NCBI RefSeq assembly: GCF_001905505.1
Contig: NZ_LIPG01000005.1
Span: 537,621-601,620, forward strand
DNA length: 64,000 bases
Direction: 5' to 3'
From: Streptomyces sp. CB02058
Lineage (GTDB): Bacteria > Actinomycetota > Actinomycetes > Streptomycetales > Streptomycetaceae
A model generated the notes under the pieces. It was given only the letters and a program-made list of their open reading frames with translations, was not told where the DNA came from and did not search any database. The position numbers were made by a program, and so were the translations under genes. Position 1 is the first letter of the stretch, and each line of letters starts with the position of its first letter. Below, piece by piece: positions 34,682 through 42,580 of this stretch.

Positions 34682-36145
34682 TCAGCCCTTGAGGCCGGCC
34701 ATCCATGCCTCGACCTCGTCGGCACGGCGCGGCAGCGCGGCCGAGAGGTTCCTGTTGCCGTCCGCGGTGACGAGGATGTCGTCCTCGATCCGGACGCCGA
34801 TGCCCCGGTACTCCTCGGGCACGGTCAGGTCGTCGGCCTGGAAGTACAGACCGGGCTCGACGGTGAGGCAGACCCCGGGCTCCAGGATGCCGTCGACGTA
34901 CGCCTCGGTGCGCGCGACGGCGCAGTCGTGGACGTCCATGCCGAGCATGTGGCCGGTGCCGTGCAGCGTCCAGCGGCGCTGGAGGCCCAGCTCCAGGACC
35001 TTCTCCACGGTCAGGTCGCCCAGCAGGCCCCACTCGACCAGCTTCTCGGCGAGGACCCGCTGCGCGGCGTCGTGGAAGTCGCGGAAGGCGGCGCCGGGCT
35101 TCACGGCCGCGATGCCCGCCTCCTGGGCCTCGTACACCGCGTCGTAGATCTTGCGCTGGAGCGGTGTGAACGTGCCGTTGATGGGAAGCGTGCGGGTCAC
35201 GTCGGCGGTGTAGAGCTCGTTGGTCTCCACGCCCGCGTCGAGCAGCAGGAGCTCGCCGGCGCGGACCGCGCCGTCGTTGCGGACCCAGTGCAGCGTGGTC
35301 GCGTGCGGGCCGGCGGCGCAGATCGAGCCGTAGCCGATGTCGTTGCCGTCGACGCGGGCGCGCAGGAAGAAGGTGCCCTCGATGTAGCGCTCGCTCGTGG
35401 CCTCGGCCTTGTCGAGGACCTTCACGACGTCCTCGAAGCCGCGCGCCGTGGCGTCGCAGGCCTTCTGCAGCTCGGCGATCTCGAAGGCGTCCTTGACCAG
35501 ACGGGCCTCGGAGAGGAAGACGCGCAGCTCCTCGTCGCGCTCCGCGGTGACCTTGTCGGTCAGGGAGGCCTCGATGCCGGCGTCGTGGCCGCGGACGTTG
35601 CGCACCGGTCCGGTGGCCTCCGCCAGCGCGGCGGGGAGTTCACGGACGTCCTTCGCCGGGATGCCCAGCAACTGCTCGGCCTCGGTGAGGGAGTGGCGGC
35701 GGCCGACCCAGAGCTCGCCCTGACCGTCGAGCCAGAACTCGCCGTTCTCGCGGTCGGAGCGGGGCAGCAGATAGACCGTCGCCTCGTGCCCGTCACCGGC
35801 CGGCTCCAGCACCAGGACGCCGTCCTGGGTCAGGTCGCCGGTGAGGTAGGCGTATTCGGTGGAGGCGCGGAAGGCGTACTCGGTGTCGTTGGAGCGGGTC
35901 TTCAGGTTGCCCGCGGGCACGACGAGCCGCTCGCCGGGGAAGCGCGCGGAGAGCGCGGCGCGGCGGGCGGCGGTGTGCGAGGCCTGGGCGATCGGCTCCA
36001 GGCCGTGCAGCTCGGTGTCGGCCCAGCCGGACTTCATGTTCTCGGCGAGCTCATCGGAAATGCCCGGGTACAGGCCGTTCTTCCGCTGCTTGATCGGCTC
36101 TGCTTCGGCTTCTTCCGGGGTCTCCGGGATGAGCGCGTCAGACAC
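34682..36145 (-). CDS. pepP: Xaa-Pro aminopeptidase (M24B)
   Basis: Aminopeptidase P removes an N-terminal residue preceding proline. The 487-residue protein has an N-terminal non-catalytic domain and a pita-bread metallopeptidase domain. Ligand motifs are DAGVETNELYTADVTR (two Asp), HGTGHMLGMDVHD (His), VEPGLYF (Glu) and RIEDDILVT (Glu). The GTG at 36145 has AAGGAGGA 6 nt upstream. It is cytoplasmic with no signal. It lies between the RsbW-like gene (convergent) and the PP2C gene (same direction, about 96 bp). Confidence 0.94.
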   Translation of the reverse strand: MSDALIPETPEEAEAEPIKQRKNGLYPGISDELAENMKSGWADTELHGLEPIAQASHTAARRAALSARFPGERLVVPAGNLKTRSNDTEYAFRASTEYAYLTGDLTQDGVLVLEPAGDGHEATVYLLPRSDRENGEFWLDGQGELWVGRRHSLTEAEQLLGIPAKDVRELPAALAEATGPVRNVRGHDAGIEASLTDKVTAERDEELRVFLSEARLVKDAFEIAELQKACDATARGFEDVVKVLDKAEATSERYIEGTFFLRARVDGNDIGYGSICAAGPHATTLHWVRNDGAVRAGELLLLDAGVETNELYTADVTRTLPINGTFTPLQRKIYDAVYEAQEAGIAAVKPGAAFRDFHDAAQRVLAEKLVEWGLLGDLTVEKVLELGLQRRWTLHGTGHMLGMDVHDCAVARTEAYVDGILEPGVCLTVEPGLYFQADDLTVPEEYRGIGVRIEDDILVTADGNRNLSAALPRRADEVEAWMAGLKG

Positions 36146-36241
36146 GTTTGTCCTCCTTGTACGACACTGGGCCCCCTCCATCGTACGGGCGTACGGAAGG
36201 GGGCCCAGGGCCGGAAGACCTCTTACAGCTCCGGCACGGCC

Positions 36242-37612
36242 TCAGTCGAAGCGCGCGGCCAGGACGACGACGTCCTCGCTGCCGTCGCTCAGGCCGTGGC
36301 CACCGGGCAGGACGGTGTTCAGGATGTGGTCGGCGACGGCCCCGGGATCCTGGCGCATTGCCTTCGGCACTCCGGCGGCAGCCGCGTGCAGCCGTGCGAA
36401 CGCCCGGTCCATGGAGTCGCCGGTGCGGCGCAGCAGCCCGTCGGTGTAGAGCAGCACCGTTTCTCCTGCCCGGGGCGTGAACTCCACGCTCGGTGCCTCC
36501 CAGCAGGACAGCATGCCCAGCGGAGCGGAGAGCGTGGTCTCCACGAACTCGGTGCGCCGGTCGCCGATCACCAGAGGCGGGGTGTGGCCGGCCCCGGCGA
36601 ACAGGATCGTGCGCCGGTCGGGCTCGCAGTACGCGTAGAGGGCGGTCGCCGCGCGGGAGGGCTCGGTCAGCCGGAGCAGCAGTTCGAGGTCGGAGAGTAC
36701 GGCGACGGGGTCCTCGCCCTCCATCACGGCGTAGGCCCGCAGCCCGGCGCGGAGCCTGCCCATGGCGGCCAGGGCCGTCGGCCGGGAGCCGCCGACCGAG
36801 CCGACGGCCAGGCCCAGCGCGTTGTCCGGGAGGGGCAGCGCGTCGTACCAGTCGCCGCCGCCCCCGGGCGCGGCCCGACGGCGGGCGGCCAGCCGCACTC
36901 CGGGAATCCTGGGGAGCCTGCTGGGGAAGAACTCCTCGGCGATGACGGCGGCATCCGCCCTCGCGCGTTCCAGTTCGAGCAGGCGGGCCAGGTGTTCCGC
37001 GGCGTAGCGGCCGTACACCCCGACGAGATGGCGCTGGCGCTCCAGTGGTTCCGCCGGTTCGTCGTACAGCCAGACGGCCACGCCGAGGCGCCCGGCCGTC
37101 CCGGTGGAGAGGGGCAGCGCGTAACTGGCGGCGTATCCGATCCGGGCGGCCACCTCGCGGGCGCGGGGGTCGAGAGCGGTGTCGCCGAGGATGTCGGGGC
37201 TGGCCAGTGGGGCGCCGGTGTCCGGGTGGCCGTCGAGGAAGAGGCCGTACGGGGTGGCGCGGCGCGGGACCGTCTCGATGTGCCCGAGCTCGGCGTGGCT
37301 GAGGGCGAGACCGATCGTGCGGGACGGCCCGCCGCCGTCGGCGGGTTCGAGGACGAGGAACCCGCGGCCGGCCCCGACGAGGGCGGCTCCGGCACTCAGG
37401 AGTTCATGGAGGGCGCCGTCCAGAGTGCTCGTTCCGGCCAGACGCTCGGTGAGTTCGTGCAGCGTGGTCAGGTCGGAGACCCAGCCCGCCAGCCGGTCCT
37501 GGATGAAGGCTCCGGGCGCGGAGAGCGCACCCTCCGGAGGCACGGCAGTGTGCGTTGAAACGGGAACCATGGGATCGATTCCAGCCACTTTCGGAAGATG
37601 CGGGGCGCTCAT
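36242..37612 (-). CDS. GAF-SpoIIE (PP2C-type) phosphatase with degenerate metal motif
   Basis: The 456-residue protein has an N-terminal GAF domain (about 35-190), a short coiled linker (ELERARADAAVIAEEFFPSRLP) and a SpoIIE/PP2C domain. GGDWYDAL, LFAGAGHTPPLV and LLYTDGL are normal. However, the usual GDVxGxG metal motif reads GSVGGSR, and the final DDxxxL reads EDVVVL, so one metal aspartate is lost. Relatives are secreted-stress or sigma-factor phosphatases acting on RsbV-like proteins. Activity here is uncertain. The ATG at 37612 is used; an upstream extension lacks support. The promoter region carries a 16-bp-period direct repeat. Confidence 0.85.
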   Translation of the reverse strand: MSAPHLPKVAGIDPMVPVSTHTAVPPEGALSAPGAFIQDRLAGWVSDLTTLHELTERLAGTSTLDGALHELLSAGAALVGAGRGFLVLEPADGGGPSRTIGLALSHAELGHIETVPRRATPYGLFLDGHPDTGAPLASPDILGDTALDPRAREVAARIGYAASYALPLSTGTAGRLGVAVWLYDEPAEPLERQRHLVGVYGRYAAEHLARLLELERARADAAVIAEEFFPSRLPRIPGVRLAARRRAAPGGGGDWYDALPLPDNALGLAVGSVGGSRPTALAAMGRLRAGLRAYAVMEGEDPVAVLSDLELLLRLTEPSRAATALYAYCEPDRRTILFAGAGHTPPLVIGDRRTEFVETTLSAPLGMLSCWEAPSVEFTPRAGETVLLYTDGLLRRTGDSMDRAFARLHAAAAGVPKAMRQDPGAVADHILNTVLPGGHGLSDGSEDVVVLAARFD

Positions 37613-37694
37613 GGCAGTCGGCTTTCCGACCGGTGCTTTGTGTCGAATAGCATCGCAAACCCCCATGTCGTGCTGCGCCGATCTCGGTGCAACC

Positions 37695-37721
37695 ACATGT
37701 ACACGCCCCCACATGTACACG
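37695..37721. promoter_or_regulatory. Direct repeat ACATGTACACG x2, 16-bp period
   Basis: ACATGTACACG occurs at 37695-37705 and 37711-37721, followed by TACAAG. It lies about 85-110 bp upstream of the PP2C gene start, where a regulator of that gene would bind. Confidence 0.5.
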
Positions 37722-38060
37722 TACAAGTAACGCGATGTCCAGCATTGTCCTTACGATATTTATGGTGTCCGTGGCAGTGTTAACTTGGCCAAAAAATGCA
37801 CCCCCGGGCGGCTATTTGCGGTCGACTGGGTGTGCTCGACAGGGGGCACCCTCGGGGTGAAATGCCGGAGGGAGCGTCATCCCGGGCATGCTGGGTACGT
37901 AATCACTGGACGGCACAGAGGCAGTTGTGACCGCCCAGGAACCCGACAGCGCGCCCGAACGTCCTCAACGATGACGGCCGCCCGCCCGCCCCCGAGTGGC
38001 GGGGATGCACAAGGGACGGCACGCGCGATGCGCACGCCGACCGCGCGATGTATTGACTGG

Positions 38061-38142
38061 ACTCGGCTCGGTTCAACTCTGTTCGACTCGGCTCAGCTCC
38101 ATTCTGTTCGGTTCCACTCTGCTCCGCTCGGCTCACGCTCGG
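38061..38142. repeat. CT-rich low-complexity tract with repeated CTCGGCTC and CTCTG motifs
   Basis: Imperfect units built from ACTCGGCTC, GTTC and CACTCTG recur over about 80 bp. The plus strand is pyrimidine-biased (C and T), unlike flanking DNA. It lies 130-210 bp before the primase-like gene. Confidence 0.6.
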
Positions 38143-38268
38143 CACCGACTACTCGTCCGTACCGCAAACCCGATGAGCAAGCACGCACAGCGAAGAGACG
38201 CACACGTGGTGTAACGAACACGTGGTGTGATGTGGACCTCGGCGTTCAACGGAAAGGAACGAGCGCTC

Positions 38269-38952
38269 ATGCGCGAGATCCTCGGAAGGCGACGCAGGCA
38301 CCGGCCCCGGCGCAAGGCAAGCTCCGCCCGGCTCGACGCGGCGCTGACCTGCGCCACCGCCTGGAAATGGCCCGTGCTCCCCGGAGCGGGGCTGGCGACG
38401 ACAGGTGTACGCGGCGAACGCGGCCGTGACTGCGCCTGTCCCGACCCCGAGTGCGCCGTACCCGGCGCACACCCCTTCGATCCCGGTCTCCTCGCGGCGA
38501 CCACCGACGCCCGCATGGTGCGCTGGTGGTGGACCAACCGGCCCACCGCCCCCGTCGTCCTGGCGACCGGCGGCCGGGCGCCGTGCGCGCTGAGCCTGCC
38601 CGCCGTGGCGGGTGCCCGAGCGCTGGCCGCGCTCGACGGAATGGGACTGCGGCTCGGCCCCGTGGTGGCGACGCCCACCAGATGGTCGCTGCTGGTCGCC
38701 CCGTACACCCTGGAGCGGCTCGGTGAGCTGCTCCACGCGAAGGACTGGGTGCCCAGCTCCCTGCGGTTCCACGGGGAGGGCGGCTATCTCGTGCTGCCCC
38801 CGTCCGAGATCGGTACGGGGCAGGTGCGCTGGGAGCGCGCGCCCGAGGCCGGCGAGGCCGCGCCGTGGCTTCCCGATGTGGAATCCGTCCTGGACGCGCT
38901 CGTCGAGGCGAGCAACAGCGCCCCGGACGGCGGCAGCCGGCTCGCGTACTGA
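38269..38952 (+). CDS. Primase/polymerase-like protein (Prim-Pol N-terminal family), no clear catalytic pair
   Basis: The 227-residue protein starts at ATG 38269 with GGAAAGGA upstream. After a basic N-terminus (RRRRHRPRRKASS), it has features of the bifunctional primase/polymerase N-terminal family: WKWPVLPG, CACPDPECAVPGAHPFDP and MVRWWWTNRPTAPVVLATGG. The CxCxxxxC cluster could bind zinc. The DxD-type catalytic pair of active Prim-Pol enzymes (as in the protein at 44360-45259) is not evident, so it may be non-catalytic. Short tandem repeats start in its last codons. Confidence 0.7.
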   Translation: MREILGRRRRHRPRRKASSARLDAALTCATAWKWPVLPGAGLATTGVRGERGRDCACPDPECAVPGAHPFDPGLLAATTDARMVRWWWTNRPTAPVVLATGGRAPCALSLPAVAGARALAALDGMGLRLGPVVATPTRWSLLVAPYTLERLGELLHAKDWVPSSLRFHGEGGYLVLPPSEIGTGQVRWERAPEAGEAAPWLPDVESVLDALVEASNSAPDGGSRLAY

Positions 38953-38993
38953 GGCGAGCGGCTCGCGTACGGGGTGGCGGTCGGCTCACGTAC
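38938..38993. repeat. 21-23-bp repeats across the stop codon of the primase-like gene
   Basis: CGGCTCGCGTAC occurs at 38938-38949 (ending just before the TGA) and 38959-38970, with CGGCTCACGTAC at 38982-38993 and a partial copy from 39004. Periods are 21 and 23 bp. Confidence 0.75.
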
Positions 38994-39718
38994 AAAAGGC
39001 GGTCGGCTCGGGCGCCGAGTGGCCGTGGGGCCGGGCGCCGAAGCGCGGCAGGCGCGAAGACGCGGGAACAACGGGCGGCTCACTCGCAAGGGTGTGGGGC
39101 CGCCCGAGTTCCGCGCGGACGCGTGAGCGCGTGATGCATCAACAGGCGGAAGTTCGAATGCGTGAGCGGTCGGGAGAGCGCCACAATTGCCCGAGAGGCA
39201 AAAGCCGCTGACGTCGCATCTTCTGACGACCTTTCCGCAGATTGCGGAAATGGTGCGCGTGGTGATGCCGGCGTGAATGTTTTCCGAGGTGCCGGTGGCG
39301 CATTCCCGGACGCGGTCCGCGGACCGGATTTCTGTCCGAAAGCGAACGGCCCCGCACCGTTGATGGCCGGGGGCGCGTGCGACTCCGCACGGACCGGCAG
39401 GTAGGGCGCTCACAGGGGCCGGCCATGGAGTGAGCCCCTGGCAGGGCGGGTGCGGGAGACCGGAGCGGGGACGGGGCCTGGTGGTCGCCGCAGGTCCCCG
39501 ATCCTCTGCGCGCTCCGGCGTGCGCCCCGGCAGGCCGTGCTCCGGAAACGAGGACGCCCGGCCGCTGGCGACGGGGGATGCACCAGCGACCGGGCTTCCA
39601 GAACCGTAACAAGAGATCTGCCGTGAGCAAATTCGATCTCGCCTATTCGGACAGGTATTTACCGGCGAGTACGGGCGCTGTGACGGGAGTCACCACAACG
39701 CCCGGGATCTCGTCACTG
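38953..39718. other. Long intergenic region between primase-like and SEC-C genes
   Basis: The 766 bp begin with the repeats above and end at the SEC-C gene stop. Nothing in either strand has gene-like codon bias. A hairpin at 39556-39595 may terminate the SEC-C transcript. The stretch 39180-39300 is less GC-rich, with TTCCGCAGATTGCGGAAA forming a short inverted repeat. No function is seen. Confidence 0.55.
39556..39595 (-). terminator. Hairpin downstream of SEC-C gene
   Basis: GCCCGGCCGCTGG and CCAGCGACCGGGC pair with one mismatch across a 14-nt loop. It lies about 125 bp past the stop of the SEC-C gene on the minus strand. Confidence 0.55.
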
Positions 39719-40684
39719 TCAGCTGAGCGTCACTTGGCGGTTGGTGAGCCCTCCGCGCGCACGGCGCTCCTCGCCCGTGAGGGGGGCGTCCGTCGCCAGG
39801 GCCTGAGCGAGCCGCTCGGCGAACTCCGCCGCGGGCTTCTCACACTCCTCGGCGCCCATCCCGCTCGGCAGGTCCCAGACCGGGACCATCAGCCCGTGGG
39901 CACGGAACGAGCCCACCAGACGGGTGCCCTCGCCGAGCGAGGAGGTTCCCGCCGCGTGCAGCCGGGCCAGGGCGTCGAGGAGCTGCTCCTCGGGGTGCGG
40001 CATGACCCAGCGCAGGTGGTTCTTCTCGGGCGTCTCGCACCAGTAGGCGGCGTCCACGCCGGAGAGCAGGGTGGTGGGGATGGCCGCCGCGTTGGCGCGC
40101 TCCAGGGAGGCGGACACCTCCGGCGTCGCGTTCTCCGCGTCCGGGACCCAGAACTCGAAACCGGAGTGCACGACCGGCTCGAACGCCCCCTCGGGGTCGA
40201 GCAGATCCTGCAGCCGCGGGCCGTCGGCGGGTACCCGGCGGGCGGCGACGGGCGAACCGGGCTCCGCCTCCAGGGCGCGCTGAAGGGTGTCCGCGAGGTC
40301 GCGGCTGAGGTCGCCCGACGAGGTGTCGTTCTGCAGGGCGAGCAGGACGGAGCCGTCGTCACGGCGCAGCGCGGGCCACGCCATCGGAAGTACGGTCGCG
40401 AGGGCCACGGACGGAACGCCGTCGGGAAGGCCGCCCTTGAGCGTCAGCTCGACGGTGGCGGCGGGGACCAGCTCGCGCAGGGCGATCCAGTCGCACTCGC
40501 CGGGGAGTCCCTCGAAGGGACGCTGGACCAGCTCGGTCACGGCCTGGGCCGCGGCGCGCCCGTGGCACGCCTTGTAGCGGCGGCCCGAACCGCACGGACA
40601 GGGCTCACGAGCCCCTACGACCGGGATTTCACCATCCTTGAGCTGCGGCTTCCCGGCCTTGGTCTGAGGGCGCTTCTTGGCCAT
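39719..40684 (-). CDS. SEC-C motif protein (DUF5926-like)
   Basis: The 321-residue protein has a basic N-terminus (MAKKRPQTKAGKPQ) and a SEC-C zinc motif PCPCGSGRRYKACHG at about 28-42. A larger conserved domain follows (ECDWIALRELVPAATVEL, HLRWVMPHPEEQLLDALARL). SEC-C motifs bind zinc and in SecA bind SecB or ribosomes; outside SecA they occur on proteins linked to translation or stress. No enzymatic motif is seen. It is cytoplasmic and lies 125 bp downstream of the RsbW-like gene in the same direction. Confidence 0.85.
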   Translation of the reverse strand: MAKKRPQTKAGKPQLKDGEIPVVGAREPCPCGSGRRYKACHGRAAAQAVTELVQRPFEGLPGECDWIALRELVPAATVELTLKGGLPDGVPSVALATVLPMAWPALRRDDGSVLLALQNDTSSGDLSRDLADTLQRALEAEPGSPVAARRVPADGPRLQDLLDPEGAFEPVVHSGFEFWVPDAENATPEVSASLERANAAAIPTTLLSGVDAAYWCETPEKNHLRWVMPHPEEQLLDALARLHAAGTSSLGEGTRLVGSFRAHGLMVPVWDLPSGMGAEECEKPAAEFAERLAQALATDAPLTGEERRARGGLTNRQVTLS

Positions 40685-40809
40685 GGTGGGCGATCTCCCG
40701 ATTGCGAAAGTGCGGTCTCGGGCGCGAGCCTAGCCGCCCCCGTCGCCGCCGGGGCACACGCGCCGTGACGGCACGTGACCCGCCCCGCCGCCGCGCGCCC
40801 GTTTCGCTC

Positions 40810-41415
40810 TCAGCCCGCGTCGTCGAAGGCGTCGAGCGCGTCCAGCGCCTCGGCGAGGTCCAGCCCGTCCAGCGAGCCGAATCCGATCGGTCCGCCCAGT
40901 CCCTCCAGCCCGCCCCGCTCGCGCTGCGCGGGCACCGGGCGTCCCGGCGCTGCGGAGGGAAAGCCCGGGCTTTTGTGGTCCGTGGAGACCAGGGCCCAGA
41001 CGGTGACCTCGCCCGCGGTGTCGTCGCGCACGCCCCACTCCTGGGCCAGCGCGCTGATGATGTTGAGACCGCGCCCGCCACGCGCGGTCACCGACGGTGT
41101 GGCCGGAACCGGCCTGGTCGGTCCTCCGCCGTCCGTGACCTCGACGGTCAGGTCGCCTCTTCTGTCCACGCGCCACGCGGCGCGGACGTCGCCGTCACCC
41201 ATGTCCGAGTGCTGCCCCAGCGGTCTGCCGTGCCGGCAGGCATTGCTGAGGAGCTCGGAAAGGATCAGTACAGCGTCGTCGACCACGGCGTCCGACACCC
41301 CGTTGCTGCGCAGCTGCTCACGCATACAGTGCCGTGCCCGCCCCACGCCCGCAGGGCCATGGGGTACGGCCATGCTCGACGACGTGGGCACTTCCTGTGC
41401 CACCACAAACGCCAC
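40810..41415 (-). CDS. RsbW-like anti-sigma regulatory ATP-binding protein
   Basis: The 201-residue product has a GHKL fold: N box LILSELLSNACRHG, G1-like VTDGGGPTRP and G2 GGRGLNIISALAQEWG. An Ala/Gly/Asp-rich acidic C-terminal tail (LDGLDLAEALDALDAFDDAG) follows and is unusual for the family. The GTG at 41415 has GGAGGT upstream. These proteins usually regulate sigma factors through RsbV-type antagonists, none of which is adjacent. It is the second RsbW-like gene in 7 kb. Confidence 0.85.
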   Translation of the reverse strand: MAFVVAQEVPTSSSMAVPHGPAGVGRARHCMREQLRSNGVSDAVVDDAVLILSELLSNACRHGRPLGQHSDMGDGDVRAAWRVDRRGDLTVEVTDGGGPTRPVPATPSVTARGGRGLNIISALAQEWGVRDDTAGEVTVWALVSTDHKSPGFPSAAPGRPVPAQRERGGLEGLGGPIGFGSLDGLDLAEALDALDAFDDAG

Positions 41416-41555
41416 CCCCGAGACCTCCTTTGCCCCACGCCAGGGATTGGATGCCCCCCTGGGCTGCGCCGGAAACCGGCCAAAGCCCTGTCAGTGATGC
41501 ACTCGTAACGATCGATTGCGGAGCGAATGCGCCGGTGCACCCCCGGTAACTGATG

Positions 41556-42383
41556 TTAAGAACGGCCAAGTTGTGACAGCACCTGTTTGGGGCGGTTGGT
41601 GATGATTGCTTCCACTCCGAGGCGTGCGCAGAGTTCCACGTCCTCCGGCTCGTTCACCGTCCACACGTGCACGCGGTGGCCCGCGCGGTGCAGGCGCTCG
41701 ATGTACGCGGGGTGATTGCGTACGATCCGCATCCCCGGGCCGGCGATCCGCGCCCCGGCGGGAAGCCGCCCGTCGCGCAGCCGCGGTGACACGAACTGCA
41801 TCAGGAAGACCGTGGGCAGATTCGGGGCGGCGGCCCTGACGCGGTACAGGGAGCGCGCGGAGAAGCTCATGACGCGTACCGGCGAGGGCTCACCGGCCGG
41901 CGGATCGTCCAGGCCGAACCGCTTGAGCAGGTCGAGCAGCCGCTCCTCGACCTGGCCGGCCCAGCGGGTGGGGTGCTTGGTCTCGATGGCCAGCTGGAGC
42001 GGCCGGCCGGTGGCCCGTACGTCGTGGGCAAGCTCCAGGAGGCGTTCCAGCGTGAGTACGGAGGTGAGCTCACCCGGGACCGGGTCCCAGTCCGGCGACT
42101 CCTCGTGGTCCTTCCAGGAGCCGAAGTCGAGGGCGGCGAGATCGGCCAGCTCCAGGGCGGAGACGGCGCCGCGGCCGTTCGACGTGCGGTTCACCCTGCG
42201 GTCGTGCACACAGACGAGCTGTCCGTCGGCGGTGAGGCGTACATCGCACTCCAGGGCGTCCGCCCCGTCCTCGATGGCCTTCCGGTACGCGGCCAGGGTG
42301 TGCTCGGGGGCGTCGTCCGACGCCCCGCGGTGGGCGATGACCTGGATGGCAGGCTGTTCGGAGGGTAGGCGAGCGTGGGTCAC
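41556..42383 (-). CDS. Glycerophosphodiester phosphodiesterase
   Basis: The 275-residue TIM-barrel enzyme hydrolyses glycerophosphodiesters to glycerol 3-phosphate and an alcohol. Catalytic motifs are AHRGASDDAPEHT, LECDVRLT and VHDRRV, and the C-terminal HVWTVNEPEDV is typical. There is no signal peptide, so it is likely cytoplasmic (UgpQ type). It is divergent from the HtrA-like gene across about 200 bp. Confidence 0.92.
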   Translation of the reverse strand: MTHARLPSEQPAIQVIAHRGASDDAPEHTLAAYRKAIEDGADALECDVRLTADGQLVCVHDRRVNRTSNGRGAVSALELADLAALDFGSWKDHEESPDWDPVPGELTSVLTLERLLELAHDVRATGRPLQLAIETKHPTRWAGQVEERLLDLLKRFGLDDPPAGEPSPVRVMSFSARSLYRVRAAAPNLPTVFLMQFVSPRLRDGRLPAGARIAGPGMRIVRNHPAYIERLHRAGHRVHVWTVNEPEDVELCARLGVEAIITNRPKQVLSQLGRS

Positions 42384-42580
42384 TGCGACATGGTGTCACC
42401 GCGACGCGTCGGGCGCCGACACCTTGTTGCACAGGACCGTTTTGCCTGATGTAAAGATTGGTGTGCGGATGCACAGGTCCTGCTTACAGTGGCCTGACGT
42501 GCTGTGGGAAAAGCTGACCGCAGACACGTGCACAGCGGATCTCTTGCCGAATGCCGAGTGGAACCGAGGAGTAAAGAGCT

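Larger units (their letters stand above)
37613..38268. other. Divergent region between PP2C and primase-like genes
   Basis: The 656 bp contain no clear gene. The first 200 bp are AT-rich (ACGATATTTATGG, CAAAAAATGCACC) and hold the direct repeat at 37695-37721. A CT-rich low-complexity tract lies at 38061-38142, and two copies of ACACGTGGTGT at 38202-38212 and 38218-38228 precede the primase-like gene. Confidence 0.6.

Noticed and set aside
34655..37558. 967-codon plus-strand frame over the aminopeptidase and PP2C genes
   Set aside because: Its translation is Gly/Ala/Val/Asp repetitive and opposite two clearly conserved genes. Shadow frame.
38061..38142. CRISPR-like array
   Set aside because: Units are irregular, of unequal length and without spacers; no cas gene is present in the window.
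39599..39724. GTG-initiated frame near the SEC-C gene, with an in-frame TTA codon
   Set aside because: It would run antisense into the SEC-C gene, has no Shine-Dalgarno and no codon bias; the TTA is therefore not taken as a bldA target.
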